Below, piece after piece: positions 36,720-45,046 of a stretch of DNA of 64,000 nt (positions within the stretch are counted from its first letter, which is position 1; every line of letters starts with the position of its first letter). The DNA lies in NCBI RefSeq assembly GCF_002906855.1, contig NZ_MINI01000028.1, positions 2,046,001 through 2,110,000 on the forward strand, written 5' to 3'. This stretch comes from Pseudomonas putida. Lineage in GTDB: Bacteria; Pseudomonadota; Gammaproteobacteria; Pseudomonadales; Pseudomonadaceae. Under the pieces are notes generated by a model. It was given only the letters and a program-made list of their open reading frames with translations, was not told the origin of the DNA and did no database searches. The position numbers and the translations under genes are program-made.

Positions 36720-36752
36720 TTTACCTTTTGCTCCTTACTCGGAAAGCCGGTC

Positions 36753-37850
36753 TCACGACAGGCTGGAAACGTAGTCTTCGAAGCCGAAATCGCGAACCAC
36801 CTCGACGCTGCCGTCGAGCTGCTTGACCACGATCGATGGCATCTTCAGACCGTTGAACCAGTTTTTCTTGACCATGGTGTAGCCTGCGGTGTCGATGAAC
36901 GACAGGCGGTCGCCAATGGCCAGCGGACGATCGAATTGGTACTCGCCGAAGATGTCACCGGCCAGGCACGACTTGCCGCAGACCATGTAGGTGTGCTCGC
37001 CGTCATTGGGGGCCATCTTGGCGTTGAGGCGGTAGATCAGCAGGTCGAGCAGGTGCGCTTCGATCGAGCTGTCGACCACGGCCAGGTTTTTGCCGTTGTA
37101 CAGGGTGTCGAGCACGGTCACTTCCAGCGAGGCGCTGTTGGTGATGGCGGCTTCGCCCGGCTCCAGGTAGACCTGCACGCCGTACTTCTCGGAGAAGGCT
37201 TTCAGGCGCGCGCAGAAGGCGTCCAGCGCATAGCCTTCGCCGGTGAAGTGGATGCCGCCACCGAGGCTGACCCACTCGACCTTGTGCAGCAGGTGGCCGA
37301 AGCGCTCTTCGATGTGCGACAGCATCTTGTCGAACAGGCCGAAGTCACCGTTCTCGCAGTTGTTGTGGAACATGAAGCCGGAGATCTGTTCGATCACCTG
37401 TTCGATCTTCGCCGGGTCCCACTCGCCGAGGCGGCTGAACGGGCGGGCCGGGTCGGCCAGCAGGTAGTCGGAGCTGCTCACCTGCGGGTTGACGCGCAGG
37501 CCGCGGACCTTGCCTTCGGACTGTTCGGCGAAGCGCTGCAGCTGGCCGATCGAGTTGAAGATGATCTTGTCGCAGTTCTCGAGCATTTCCTCGATCTCGT
37601 CATCGGCCCAGGCCACGCTGTAGGCGTGGGTTTCGCCAGCGAACTTCTGGCGGCCGAGCTTGAGCTCGAACAGCGAGGACGAGGTGGTGCCATCCATGTA
37701 CTGCTGCATCAGGTCGAATACCGACCAGGTGGCGAAGCACTTGAGGGCGAGCAGCGCCTTTGCACCGGAGTTTTCACGCACGTAGGCGATCTTCTCCATG
37801 TTGCTCAGGAGCTTGGTTTTGTCGATGAGGTAGTACGGCGTCTTGATCAT
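36753..37850 (-). CDS. nspC: Carboxynorspermidine decarboxylase
   Basis: 365 aa, fold type III PLP enzyme of the alanine racemase/ornithine decarboxylase group. PLP lysine Lys37 is in LALKCF, the phosphate-binding glycines are at 197-199 (SLGGGIH), EPGE is at 230-233, and catalytic Cys295 is in GKSCLAGD. It decarboxylates carboxynorspermidine or carboxyspermidine to the triamine. It is the first gene of the two-gene unit. ATG 37850 has no good Shine-Dalgarno; a GC hairpin abuts it. Confidence 0.92.
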   Translation of the reverse strand: MIKTPYYLIDKTKLLSNMEKIAYVRENSGAKALLALKCFATWSVFDLMQQYMDGTTSSSLFELKLGRQKFAGETHAYSVAWADDEIEEMLENCDKIIFNSIGQLQRFAEQSEGKVRGLRVNPQVSSSDYLLADPARPFSRLGEWDPAKIEQVIEQISGFMFHNNCENGDFGLFDKMLSHIEERFGHLLHKVEWVSLGGGIHFTGEGYALDAFCARLKAFSEKYGVQVYLEPGEAAITNSASLEVTVLDTLYNGKNLAVVDSSIEAHLLDLLIYRLNAKMAPNDGEHTYMVCGKSCLAGDIFGEYQFDRPLAIGDRLSFIDTAGYTMVKKNWFNGLKMPSIVVKQLDGSVEVVRDFGFEDYVSSLS

Positions 37851-38041
37851 TTAAAGGCCCCCGGCCAGGCCGGCCAAAAAAAAGACCCGCATTGTGCCTT
37901 CACTTGCCGCAGATCGAAAGGGCGGATGGTGTATTTCGTCTGCGTGGGGCCAGTAATACAGAGGGAAATGAACATTCTGATGACAGGCTGACCAATGCCG
38001 GGTCGAACGCCTGCCAGCCATAATGCAATTCACCCTTGTAC

Positions 38042-38959
38042 TCAATCGACCTGTTCCAACCACGCCCGAATCTGCTCCAGGGTCGCAGTAGCCCCACCAC
38101 ACACAACAACCAGCACGTTCTGGTAGCTGGCTAGCGCATCCGCATCATAAGCCACTGCCAACGCCGCCCCGCACGCCGGCTCCACCAGTACCCGATGGTC
38201 CAGCAGGAACCGCTCGCAAGCCTCCAGCGCTGCCCGGTCACTGACCAGGTGGCTGTGCACGGGATGCTGTCGGGTACAGGCCAGTGCCTGTTCGGCGACG
38301 CGTTTTGCGCCGAGCGAACTGGCCACCGAAGCGATACGTGGGAGCTCCACCGTGTGCCCGGCCTGCATGGCCACCTGCAGCGAAGCGGCTCCAGTGGTTT
38401 CCACCGCCAGCACCGGCACATCGCCCCAGCCATGGCGCTGCAAGCCTTCGACCACACCGCTGAGCAGGCCGCCGCCGCCCACCGACAGCACCACCGCATC
38501 CGGCTTGAGCCCGGTCGCCGCCACTTCGTCGACCAGGCTGGCATGCCCGGCCCACAGCAGCGGGTCGTCGAAAGGGTGGATGAAAGCATCGCCTTCACCG
38601 ACAAGGGTCAACGCCAGCTCGTTGGCCTCTTGCCACGAGCTGCCATGCACCACCACCTTGGCGTCTTCCAGGCGCAGCAGCTGCCTGGCCCGCTCGGTGG
38701 TGGTCTCAGGTACCACCACGGTCACCGGCACCCCCAGCTTGCGCCCGGCATAGGCCACGGCCAGCCCGGCATTGCCGCCCGACGAGGAGACGAAATGGCG
38801 CGCGCCACGGGCGTGGTGCACCTCGCAGGCATGGCCAACCCCGCGCAGCTTGAACGAGCCGCAGGGCTGCAGGGCGTCGAGCTTGAGCCAGACCGAGCGG
38901 CCTGCGGCCAGCGACAGCGGGCGGGATTCGATCAACGGTGTCTCGATGTGCAGGGTCAT
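38042..38959 (-). CDS. PLP-dependent serine/threonine dehydratase-like enzyme
   Basis: 305 aa, fold type II PLP enzyme. PLP lysine Lys38 is in CGSFKLRG, the substrate loop SSSGGNAGLA is near 58-67, and the phosphate-binding loop VGGGGLLSG is near 165. It resembles catabolic serine/threonine dehydratases without the ACT domain. Its start overlaps the YheO-type regulator stop by 4 bp, so it is the regulated catabolic gene of this pair. L- versus D-amino acid or hydroxyamino acid specificity is open; related YheO-type DguR controls D-glutamate use in P. aeruginosa. Confidence 0.85.
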   Translation of the reverse strand: MTLHIETPLIESRPLSLAAGRSVWLKLDALQPCGSFKLRGVGHACEVHHARGARHFVSSSGGNAGLAVAYAGRKLGVPVTVVVPETTTERARQLLRLEDAKVVVHGSSWQEANELALTLVGEGDAFIHPFDDPLLWAGHASLVDEVAATGLKPDAVVLSVGGGGLLSGVVEGLQRHGWGDVPVLAVETTGAASLQVAMQAGHTVELPRIASVASSLGAKRVAEQALACTRQHPVHSHLVSDRAALEACERFLLDHRVLVEPACGAALAVAYDADALASYQNVLVVVCGGATATLEQIRAWLEQVD

Positions 38960-39627
38960 GGGTTGGCTCCTCGCAATTGTTCCAGGTAGTTGTAAATGGT
39001 GTAGCGGGTCACACCCAGCGCCGCGGCCGCTTTCTCCACCCCGCCCTTGACGATGAACAGGCCACGTTCCTGCATGACGCGCACGGCCTCGACCTTGGCC
39101 TGTTTGTTCATTCGGCCCTGGCCGGTGCGCTGCAGCGAGTCTTCGATGATCTCACTCATCAGGATGGCCATGTCGGCGGGCTCGCCGGCCTCGGCAGGGG
39201 ATGCGCCCAGTGGCTGCAGCTGCTGGAGGAAATGCATGGCGGCGTCGAGGCCGGTAATGTCGGTGTTGACGCAGAGGCTGGCGAACGGGTGGCCGTTGCT
39301 GTCGCGGAAGATCGCTGTGGCGCTGCGCAGGGTGCGGCCCTTGAGGGTGGTGGGGTAGTCGGGCAGTACCACGGGGGCAGCGCCTTGCTGATCGGCGCTG
39401 GCCTGCATCAGGGCCTTGAAGCCCTGGTCCTGCTCGGGGGCGGCGAGGATCGGGCTGCCGACCATGCGGCCGGAGAGGTGGCCGTTGACGATTGCCACCA
39501 CGGAGTGTTCCGGGTGGTCGAGGTCGTGCAGGAGGATTTCCATGTTGCGCGCGGCAACGCTGCCCAAGGCCTGGAGGGCGGCCTTGAGGACGGTGAGGGT
39601 GAGCTGGCGTTCTTCGGCTGGGGACAT
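38956..39627 (-). CDS. YheO-type PAS/HTH transcriptional regulator
   Basis: 223 aa. The N-terminal YheO-like PAS domain (about 10-120; EILLHDLDHPEHSVVAI, NGHLSGRMVG) is followed by a C-terminal HTH (about 175-220; VEKAAAALGVTRYTIYNYL). The family includes DguR and DauR-type regulators of amino-acid catabolism. It is upstream of and overlaps the PLP dehydratase gene. An almost perfect 18-bp-arm dyad at 39640-39679, 13 bp before its ATG, is the likely operator, so autoregulation is expected. Confidence 0.88.
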   Translation of the reverse strand: MSPAEERQLTLTVLKAALQALGSVAARNMEILLHDLDHPEHSVVAIVNGHLSGRMVGSPILAAPEQDQGFKALMQASADQQGAAPVVLPDYPTTLKGRTLRSATAIFRDSNGHPFASLCVNTDITGLDAAMHFLQQLQPLGASPAEAGEPADMAILMSEIIEDSLQRTGQGRMNKQAKVEAVRVMQERGLFIVKGGVEKAAAALGVTRYTIYNYLEQLRGANP

Positions 39628-39639
39628 GGGACATCACGA

Positions 39640-39679
39640 AATTCAACTTATTGTGTATTTTTACACATTAAGTTGAATT
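39640..39679. promoter_or_regulatory. 40-bp dyad operator upstream of the YheO-type regulator
   Basis: AATTCAACTTATTGTGTA (39640-39657) and TACACATTAAGTTGAATT (39662-39679) are inverted repeats with one mismatched pair and a TTTT centre. The arm length and position 13 bp upstream of the regulator start indicate a high-affinity operator overlapping the promoter or leader. Confidence 0.75.
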
Positions 39680-39697
39680 ATGCGATGTGCCTTTCCA

Positions 39698-39792
39698 GGC
39701 CCATTCGCGGGACAAGCCCGCTCCTACAGGTACAGCACAGGTCGTGGGCCAGTGCTGTACCTGTAGGAGCGGGCTTGTCCCGCGAATGGGCC
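39698..39792. repeat. REPIN: long inverted REP pair
   Basis: Perfect 41-bp inverted arms (39698-39738, 39752-39792) flank a 13-bp loop. Each contains the same REP core as 35352-35420 plus extra palindromic flank, giving a very stable cruciform or hairpin between the regulator promoter and the amidase 3' end. Confidence 0.92.
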
Positions 39793-39807
39793 GCAAAACG
39801 GCCCCTT
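39788..39807 (+). terminator. Hairpin after the amidase gene
   Basis: GGGCCG-CAAAA-CGGCCC (39788-39804) followed by CTTT overlaps the REPIN edge. It could terminate rightward readthrough; it lacks a U tract on the amidase (minus) strand. Confidence 0.35.
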
Positions 39808-39813
39808 TATGCC

Positions 39814-41517
39814 TTAACTCAAGGCTGGCGTACGCGGCGGAATCATCCGGCGCGAGCCGGTCGCCTCGAAGGCCGCAGCAAAGCTCAGCAGCGCATTGTC
39901 GCTATAGGCCTTGCCGGCAAAGGTCAGCCCCACCGGCATGCCGATATCGGCCATCACGCCCATCGGCACGGTCACGGTCGGCACGCCCAGGTGGCGGATG
40001 GCCAGGTTGCCGTTGGCCACCCAGATGCCGTTGCTCCAGGCGATGTCGGCCGAGGCCGGGTTGACGTCGGCATCGGCCGGGCCTACATCGGCCACGGTCG
40101 GGAAAAGCACGGCGTCCAGGCCTTGCGCGTCCATCCAGTCTTCGAGGTCCATCTTGCGGGTCTTTTCCAGCCCGCGCAGGCCATCGGGCAGGGTCTCGAT
40201 CTGGTCCCAGGTCTTCAGGCCGCGCTTGGCCATTTTGACGTATTCATCCATGCCGGCGGCCAGGTCGTCCTCACGGTTGGGCAGGGTGCCCGGGTCGTGC
40301 GGGAAGATCTGCGGGCCATCGACATCGGCCAGGCGGTTGAGCTTGGGGTCATCGTTGGCGCGCAGGAAGTCGTCGAAGGCCCAGCCCGACAGCTCCCACA
40401 GTTCGTCATGGAGGAATTCCTTGCTGACGATGCCACGGTTGTAGACGGTCGGCGCGCCAGGGCGGTCGCCCTCGCAGTTGGACACCAGCGGGAAGTCGAC
40501 TTCCAGCACTTCGGCGCCGGCCGCTTCCAGGGCCTTGCGAGCCTGTTGCCAGAGGGCAATGACGCTGTCGCGGGTGAAGATGCGCTGGCCGGTCGGGCCG
40601 CCAATGCCTGGCTTCTCGGAGGTGCCGGCTTCGGCGTCGGCATTGATGTACATGCGCGGTACGCCAAAACGCTTGCCCTTGAGCGCGCTGGCGTCGACGG
40701 CCAGGTCCAGGTAGGACGCAGGGCGCACCGAGGAGGCGGCCGGGATCGGTACCCAAGGCTGCAGGCGCCACAGGTCGCCGCGCTTGTCGGCATCGTCGGC
40801 AACCACCACGTCGAGGATTTCCAGCAGGTCGGCCATGGTCCGGGCATAAGGCACTACCACGTCCATGGTCGGGGTCAGCGGCCAGTTACCACGTACCGAG
40901 ATCACACCGCGCGAGGGGGTGTAGGCGCACAGGCCGTTGTTCGAGGCCGGGCCGCGGCCACTCGACCAGGTTTCCTCGGCCAGGCCAAAAGCGCTGAAGC
41001 TGGCGGCGGTGGCGGTACCGGCGCCGTTCGACGAGCCAGAGGCGAACGGTGCGGTCAGGTACTTCGCGTTGTACGGGCTTTCGGCGCGGCCGTAGACGCC
41101 ACGCTGCATGCCGCCATTGGCCATCGGCGGCATGTTGGTCTTGCCCAGGCACACGGCACCGGCGGCGCGCAGACGCTCGATGGTGAAAGCGTCGCGCTGG
41201 GCGACCAGGTCCTTGAACGCCGGGCTGCCGGAGGCGGCAGTCAGGCCCTTGACCAGGTAGCTGTCCTTGGCAGTGTAGGGAATGCCGTCCAGCGGGCTCA
41301 GGGCCTGGCCCTTGGCGCGGCGGGCGTCGGAGGCCTCGGCTTCCTTGAGCGCTTCAGGGTTGCGTACGACCACGGCGTTCAGGGCGGTGGCGGTGTCGGC
41401 GCCATCGTAGGCGTCGATGCGCGCCAGGTAGGCCTTGACCAGCTCGACCGCCGTCGTGCGGCCCGTTTCGAGTGCGTCGCGCAGCTCGGCAATGGAAACC
41501 TCGGTTACCTCGATCAT
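39814..41517 (-). CDS. Amidase-signature family amidase
   Basis: 567 aa, at the long end of the family. The Ser-cisSer-Lys triad can be read as Lys84 (YTAKDSY), Ser163 (GSSNGAG at 161-167) and a serine at 186-187 (TWSSGRG). The last motif departs from the usual DTGGSIR, so its specificity may be unusual. It hydrolyses a small amide, probably in the cytoplasm, as no signal peptide is visible. It is monocistronic. ATG 41517 is chosen; the open frame upstream has no family similarity. Confidence 0.87.
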   Translation of the reverse strand: MIEVTEVSIAELRDALETGRTTAVELVKAYLARIDAYDGADTATALNAVVVRNPEALKEAEASDARRAKGQALSPLDGIPYTAKDSYLVKGLTAASGSPAFKDLVAQRDAFTIERLRAAGAVCLGKTNMPPMANGGMQRGVYGRAESPYNAKYLTAPFASGSSNGAGTATAASFSAFGLAEETWSSGRGPASNNGLCAYTPSRGVISVRGNWPLTPTMDVVVPYARTMADLLEILDVVVADDADKRGDLWRLQPWVPIPAASSVRPASYLDLAVDASALKGKRFGVPRMYINADAEAGTSEKPGIGGPTGQRIFTRDSVIALWQQARKALEAAGAEVLEVDFPLVSNCEGDRPGAPTVYNRGIVSKEFLHDELWELSGWAFDDFLRANDDPKLNRLADVDGPQIFPHDPGTLPNREDDLAAGMDEYVKMAKRGLKTWDQIETLPDGLRGLEKTRKMDLEDWMDAQGLDAVLFPTVADVGPADADVNPASADIAWSNGIWVANGNLAIRHLGVPTVTVPMGVMADIGMPVGLTFAGKAYSDNALLSFAAAFEATGSRRMIPPRTPALS

Positions 41518-41653
41518 GCTTTCACCAAAATTTGTGCAGGTTGGGGCTAGTGCGAGGAGTGTACAAGAAGGGATCAGGGCTGGGAGGTTTGCGCGGGAGA
41601 AATGGTTTTTTGCAACGGGGCATTGTCGGGGCCGCGCAGCGGCCCCGTTGCCC

Positions 41654-42493
41654 TCAATCCAGGTCGGCCGCCGAGTGCCGTTCGGGCACCTGGCTGGCTT
41701 CATCGCCCCAGGTGCGATTGACCCGGGTGCCACGCTGTACGGCCGGGCGCTGGGCAATGGCCTCGGCCCAGCGCTGCACATGCGGGTACTCGGCCACCGA
41801 CAGGAATTCGGCCGCACCATACAGGTTGCCGCGCACCAGCTGCCCGTACCAGGGCCATACGGCGATATCGGCGATGCTGTATTCGTCGCCACCGAGATAG
41901 CGGCTGACCGCCAGGCGGCGCTCCAGGACGTCGAGCTGGCGCTTGGCTTCCATGGTGAAGCGGTTGATGGCGTACTCGAACTTCTCCGGCGCATACACAT
42001 AGAAGTGGCCGAAGCCGCCGCCCAGGTAGGGCGCGGCGCCCATCTGCCAGAACAGCCAGTTGAGGGTCTCGGTGCGTGCGGCCGGGGTGTTCGGCAGCAA
42101 GGCGCCGAATTTTTCCGCCAGGTGCAGCAGGATCGAACCGGACTCGAACACCCGCACCGGCGGCTCGACGCTGCGGTCGAGCAGGGCGGGGATCTTCGAG
42201 TTGGGGTTGACCTCGACGAAGCCGCTGGAGAACTGGTCGCCGTCACCGATGCGGATCAGCCAGGCGTCGTATTCGGCGCCGCTGTGGCCCAGGGCAAGCA
42301 GTTCTTCGAGGAGGATGGTGACTTTGACGCCGTTGGGGGTGGCCAAGGAATACAGCTGCAGCGGGTGCTTGCCGACCGGCAGGTCCTTGTCATGGGTTGG
42401 CCCGGCGATCGGCCGGTTGATGCTGGCGAACTGGCCGCCGGAGGCCGCGTCGTTGCGCCAGACCTTGGGCGGTACGTAAGGGTGCTTGCTCAT
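41654..42493 (-). CDS. yghU: YghU-like glutathione S-transferase/disulfide-bond reductase
   Basis: 279 aa. The N-terminal extension typical of YghU is followed by a thioredoxin-like GST domain (about 45-135; NSKIPALLD, FESGSILLHLA) and an all-helical C-terminal domain (LNWLFWQMG, YSIADIAVWPW). YghU-type enzymes bind two glutathiones and reduce disulfides. ATG 42493 follows AGGAGA. It is likely monocistronic, with a hairpin at 42622-42648 separating it from the upstream gene. Confidence 0.9.
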   Translation of the reverse strand: MSKHPYVPPKVWRNDAASGGQFASINRPIAGPTHDKDLPVGKHPLQLYSLATPNGVKVTILLEELLALGHSGAEYDAWLIRIGDGDQFSSGFVEVNPNSKIPALLDRSVEPPVRVFESGSILLHLAEKFGALLPNTPAARTETLNWLFWQMGAAPYLGGGFGHFYVYAPEKFEYAINRFTMEAKRQLDVLERRLAVSRYLGGDEYSIADIAVWPWYGQLVRGNLYGAAEFLSVAEYPHVQRWAEAIAQRPAVQRGTRVNRTWGDEASQVPERHSAADLD

Positions 42494-42621
42494 GCAGGGT
42501 TCTCCTGGGAAGGCGCGAAGGCAGTCAGTCAAAGACGTTGACCTGCATCTATGCCACGGGTTCGGAGAAAAGCGCAAATGCATCGGGCGCGAGCGTGGGC
42601 TGCATGGAAAGGGGGTGGGGT

Positions 42622-42648
42622 GCATCCGCGGGGCATGCCCGCGAATGC
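42622..42648. terminator. Hairpin between the FAD oxidoreductase and GST genes
   Basis: GCATCCGCGGG and CCCGCGAATGC pair over 11 bp with one mismatch and a 5-nt loop, 7 bp after the oxidoreductase stop. There is no clear U tract. Confidence 0.4.
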
Positions 42649-42654
42649 GCTGGG

Positions 42655-43857
42655 TCAGGCCACGGGAATGGTCGGGTCCGCCGCCGCCAGGGCAGCCGCA
42701 CGGTCCGCCGTCGGCGGATAGATCCAGATCGAATTGATCTGCGATTTCAGCAGCTTGGCCTCGGCCTTGTCGGTCGGTGGTGACACGGTGCGCTCCCAGC
42801 CCTCGGTATACACCGCGCCCCAGGCGCCAAGGTCGAGGCAGGTCACGTACTTGGGCTGGCTGTAGGTCATCGGTGCCACGCCGATCAGCTCGGCCGCTGC
42901 GTTGTTGCCGGCATAGCGCCCCAGCGCAATGGCATGCTGGCACGACATCACCGCGAAGTTGCCCTGGTTGTCGCAGGCGGCATAGGCCACGTCCCCGGCC
43001 GCGTAGACCGCGGCATTGCCGATGACCTTGAGATTGCCATCGACATGCAGGCGGCCTAGGCGGTCGCGCTCGCCGCTGATTTGTTCGGTCAGCGGGTTGG
43101 CCTTGAAGCCCACGGTCCAGATGACCGTGGCGGTGTCGATGCGCTGGCCGTTGTCCAGCAGCACCCCGTCGCGGTCCACCGAGGCGACAGTGGCGCCGCA
43201 GATCCACTCGATGCCTAGTGCCGCGGAGGCCTGTTCGATGGCCGGACGGATGCCATCGCCTAGCGCGGCGCCGATCTTCGCCCCACGGTCGATCACAACC
43301 ACCCGCAGCCTGGTGTCCTCGCCGAGAATGGCGCGCAGGCGCGTCGGCAGTTCCGTGGCGGTCTCGATACCGGTGAAACCGCCGCCGGCCACTACCACGG
43401 TGTTGCGTGCGGGGCTCTCGGGCAGGTCGGCCAGGGACTTGAGGTGGGTTTCGAGACGCGTGGCGCTGTCGATCTTGTCGACATCGAAGACGTGTTCGAT
43501 ACCCACCATGTCCGGGCGATTGAGCACGCTGCCGCAGGCCATGATCAGGCGGTCGTAGGGCAGGCTGCATTCGGTGCCGGATGACGTGCGATAGCGTACG
43601 CGCTGCTCGGCTTCATCGACATGGAAGGCCGTGCCGTGGACGAAGCGCACGTTCACCGCATCGAACAGTTCCTGCAGCGGCGCGGCCATGGTATGCACTT
43701 CAGGTTCGTAGAAGCGCGGGCGTACATGCAGTTCGGCCTGGGGGGCGAGCAGTGTCACCTGGACATCCTTGCGGCCGTGCAGGTCGAGTTGGCGGATGGC
43801 GCTCAGGGCGCTCCACAGGCCCGCGAAGCCGGCGCCAATGATCAGGATGTTTTTCAT
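42655..43857 (-). CDS. NAD(P)/FAD-dependent oxidoreductase (NDH-2-like)
   Basis: 400 aa. FAD motif IIGAGFAGLWSA is at 5-16, the NAD(P)H motif VVAGGGFTGIETATEL is near 157, and the second FAD motif AAGDVAYA is near 285. Size and layout fit type II NADH dehydrogenases and related pyridine nucleotide-disulfide oxidoreductases. The C-terminal membrane-anchoring helix of respiratory Ndh is not obvious, so another quinone or dye reductase role is possible. It is separated by 94 bp from the GlxA-type regulator on the same strand. Confidence 0.83.
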   Translation of the reverse strand: MKNILIIGAGFAGLWSALSAIRQLDLHGRKDVQVTLLAPQAELHVRPRFYEPEVHTMAAPLQELFDAVNVRFVHGTAFHVDEAEQRVRYRTSSGTECSLPYDRLIMACGSVLNRPDMVGIEHVFDVDKIDSATRLETHLKSLADLPESPARNTVVVAGGGFTGIETATELPTRLRAILGEDTRLRVVVIDRGAKIGAALGDGIRPAIEQASAALGIEWICGATVASVDRDGVLLDNGQRIDTATVIWTVGFKANPLTEQISGERDRLGRLHVDGNLKVIGNAAVYAAGDVAYAACDNQGNFAVMSCQHAIALGRYAGNNAAAELIGVAPMTYSQPKYVTCLDLGAWGAVYTEGWERTVSPPTDKAEAKLLKSQINSIWIYPPTADRAAALAAADPTIPVA

Positions 43858-43951
43858 CGTTATGCTCCTGGGGTGTCCATGAGGAAAGACCGGTAGACAA
43901 GGTAGACCGTCAGTGCGGTCAACGATGTTACGAGCGGCCAGCTGCCGCACC

Positions 43952-45007
43952 CTAGGCCAGAGAACCCTGAATTTCGGCCAAGGGTACCGTGCGGGCAAAG
44001 CGCGCCCGATAGTCGCGAGGGGTGACTGCCAGATGGCGCTGGAAGGCCAGGCGCATGCGCTCTTCGCTGCCGAAGCCGCACTGGCGGGCAACTTGCTCGA
44101 TGTGGCCGTCACTGTTCTCCAGCCGCCGCCGCGCCGCTTCGAGGCGGAACACCTCGATGGCCTTGGCCGGGGTGCGGCCGGTTTTCTGCTTGTACACCCG
44201 GGTGAAGTTGCGCAGGCTCATGTGCGCCTGTTCGGCCAGGCGTTCGACGCTGAGCCGTGGGTCGTGCAGATGCTGGTTGAGCCATAGGTGCAGCGCCTCG
44301 AACGCCCCCGTGTCCTGGCCCTGGGACTTGAGCAGTTCGCTGAACTGGGCCTGGCCACCGGGGCGTTTGAGAAACACCACCAGCTCGCGCGCCACCTGCA
44401 TCGCGACGTCGCGACCGCAGTCCAATTCGACCAGGGCCAGCGCCATGTCGATACCCGCGCTCACGCCGGCAGAGGTCCAGACGCTGCCCTGCTGGACGAA
44501 GATCGACTCATGGTCCACCTCCACGGCCGGGAAGTCGCGGCGCAATACCTCGCACATGGCCCAGTGGGTGGCGGCGCGTCGGCCATCGAGCAGGCCAGCG
44601 CTGGCCAGCAGAAAGGTACCGCTGCAGACCGAAGCGGTGCGCCTGGCGTGGTAGCTGGCACGGCGAAGCCAGGTGATCAGCGCGCCGTGATCGGGGAGGC
44701 TGCGGATGATGTCGGGGGCGCCGGGCACGATCAGCGTGTCGACGGTTTGCCTCATGACATCGTCCAGCCGCTCGCTGGCTACTACCAGGCCTTCGGCCGT
44801 TTGCTGCAGGCCACCTTCAAGGCTGGCGGTGTGCAGCCGGTAGCCTGGCAGGCCGCGCTCGGTCATGGCCTTGGTCGCGGCCCAGAACACGGTCTGCGCG
44901 CCGCTGAGGTCGAGCAAGCCCATCTGCGGATAGGCGACGAAGACCAGGACCCTTGGGTGGCCGACGGGGAGCAGTGGTGGGTCAAGTTGCTGGTTGGGCT
45001 CGGTCAT
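43952..45007 (-). CDS. GlxA-family AraC transcriptional regulator (DJ-1/PfpI plus AraC HTH)
   Basis: 351 aa. The N-terminal DJ-1/PfpI amidotransferase-like domain (about 18-205; nucleophile-like Cys in ASVCSGTFLLA) is a ligand sensor here. The C-terminal AraC double HTH spans about 235-335 (LSVERLAEQAHMSLRNFTRVY). Relatives (GbdR, ArgR, CdhR) control betaine, carnitine and arginine catabolism in pseudomonads. It lies just downstream of the XRE-cupin regulator on the same strand; its effector is unknown. Confidence 0.88.
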   Translation of the reverse strand: MTEPNQQLDPPLLPVGHPRVLVFVAYPQMGLLDLSGAQTVFWAATKAMTERGLPGYRLHTASLEGGLQQTAEGLVVASERLDDVMRQTVDTLIVPGAPDIIRSLPDHGALITWLRRASYHARRTASVCSGTFLLASAGLLDGRRAATHWAMCEVLRRDFPAVEVDHESIFVQQGSVWTSAGVSAGIDMALALVELDCGRDVAMQVARELVVFLKRPGGQAQFSELLKSQGQDTGAFEALHLWLNQHLHDPRLSVERLAEQAHMSLRNFTRVYKQKTGRTPAKAIEVFRLEAARRRLENSDGHIEQVARQCGFGSEERMRLAFQRHLAVTPRDYRARFARTVPLAEIQGSLA

Positions 45008-45046
45008 TGTATCGGGCGTCGCCTGGTGGTGATGGCGTCCTCGGAT

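Noticed and set aside
39814..42246. 810-codon minus-strand frame extending the amidase N-terminus
   Set aside because: Upstream part is Ser/Arg-rich, overlaps the YghU-like gene, and has no similarity; ATG 41517 gives the amidase N-terminus.
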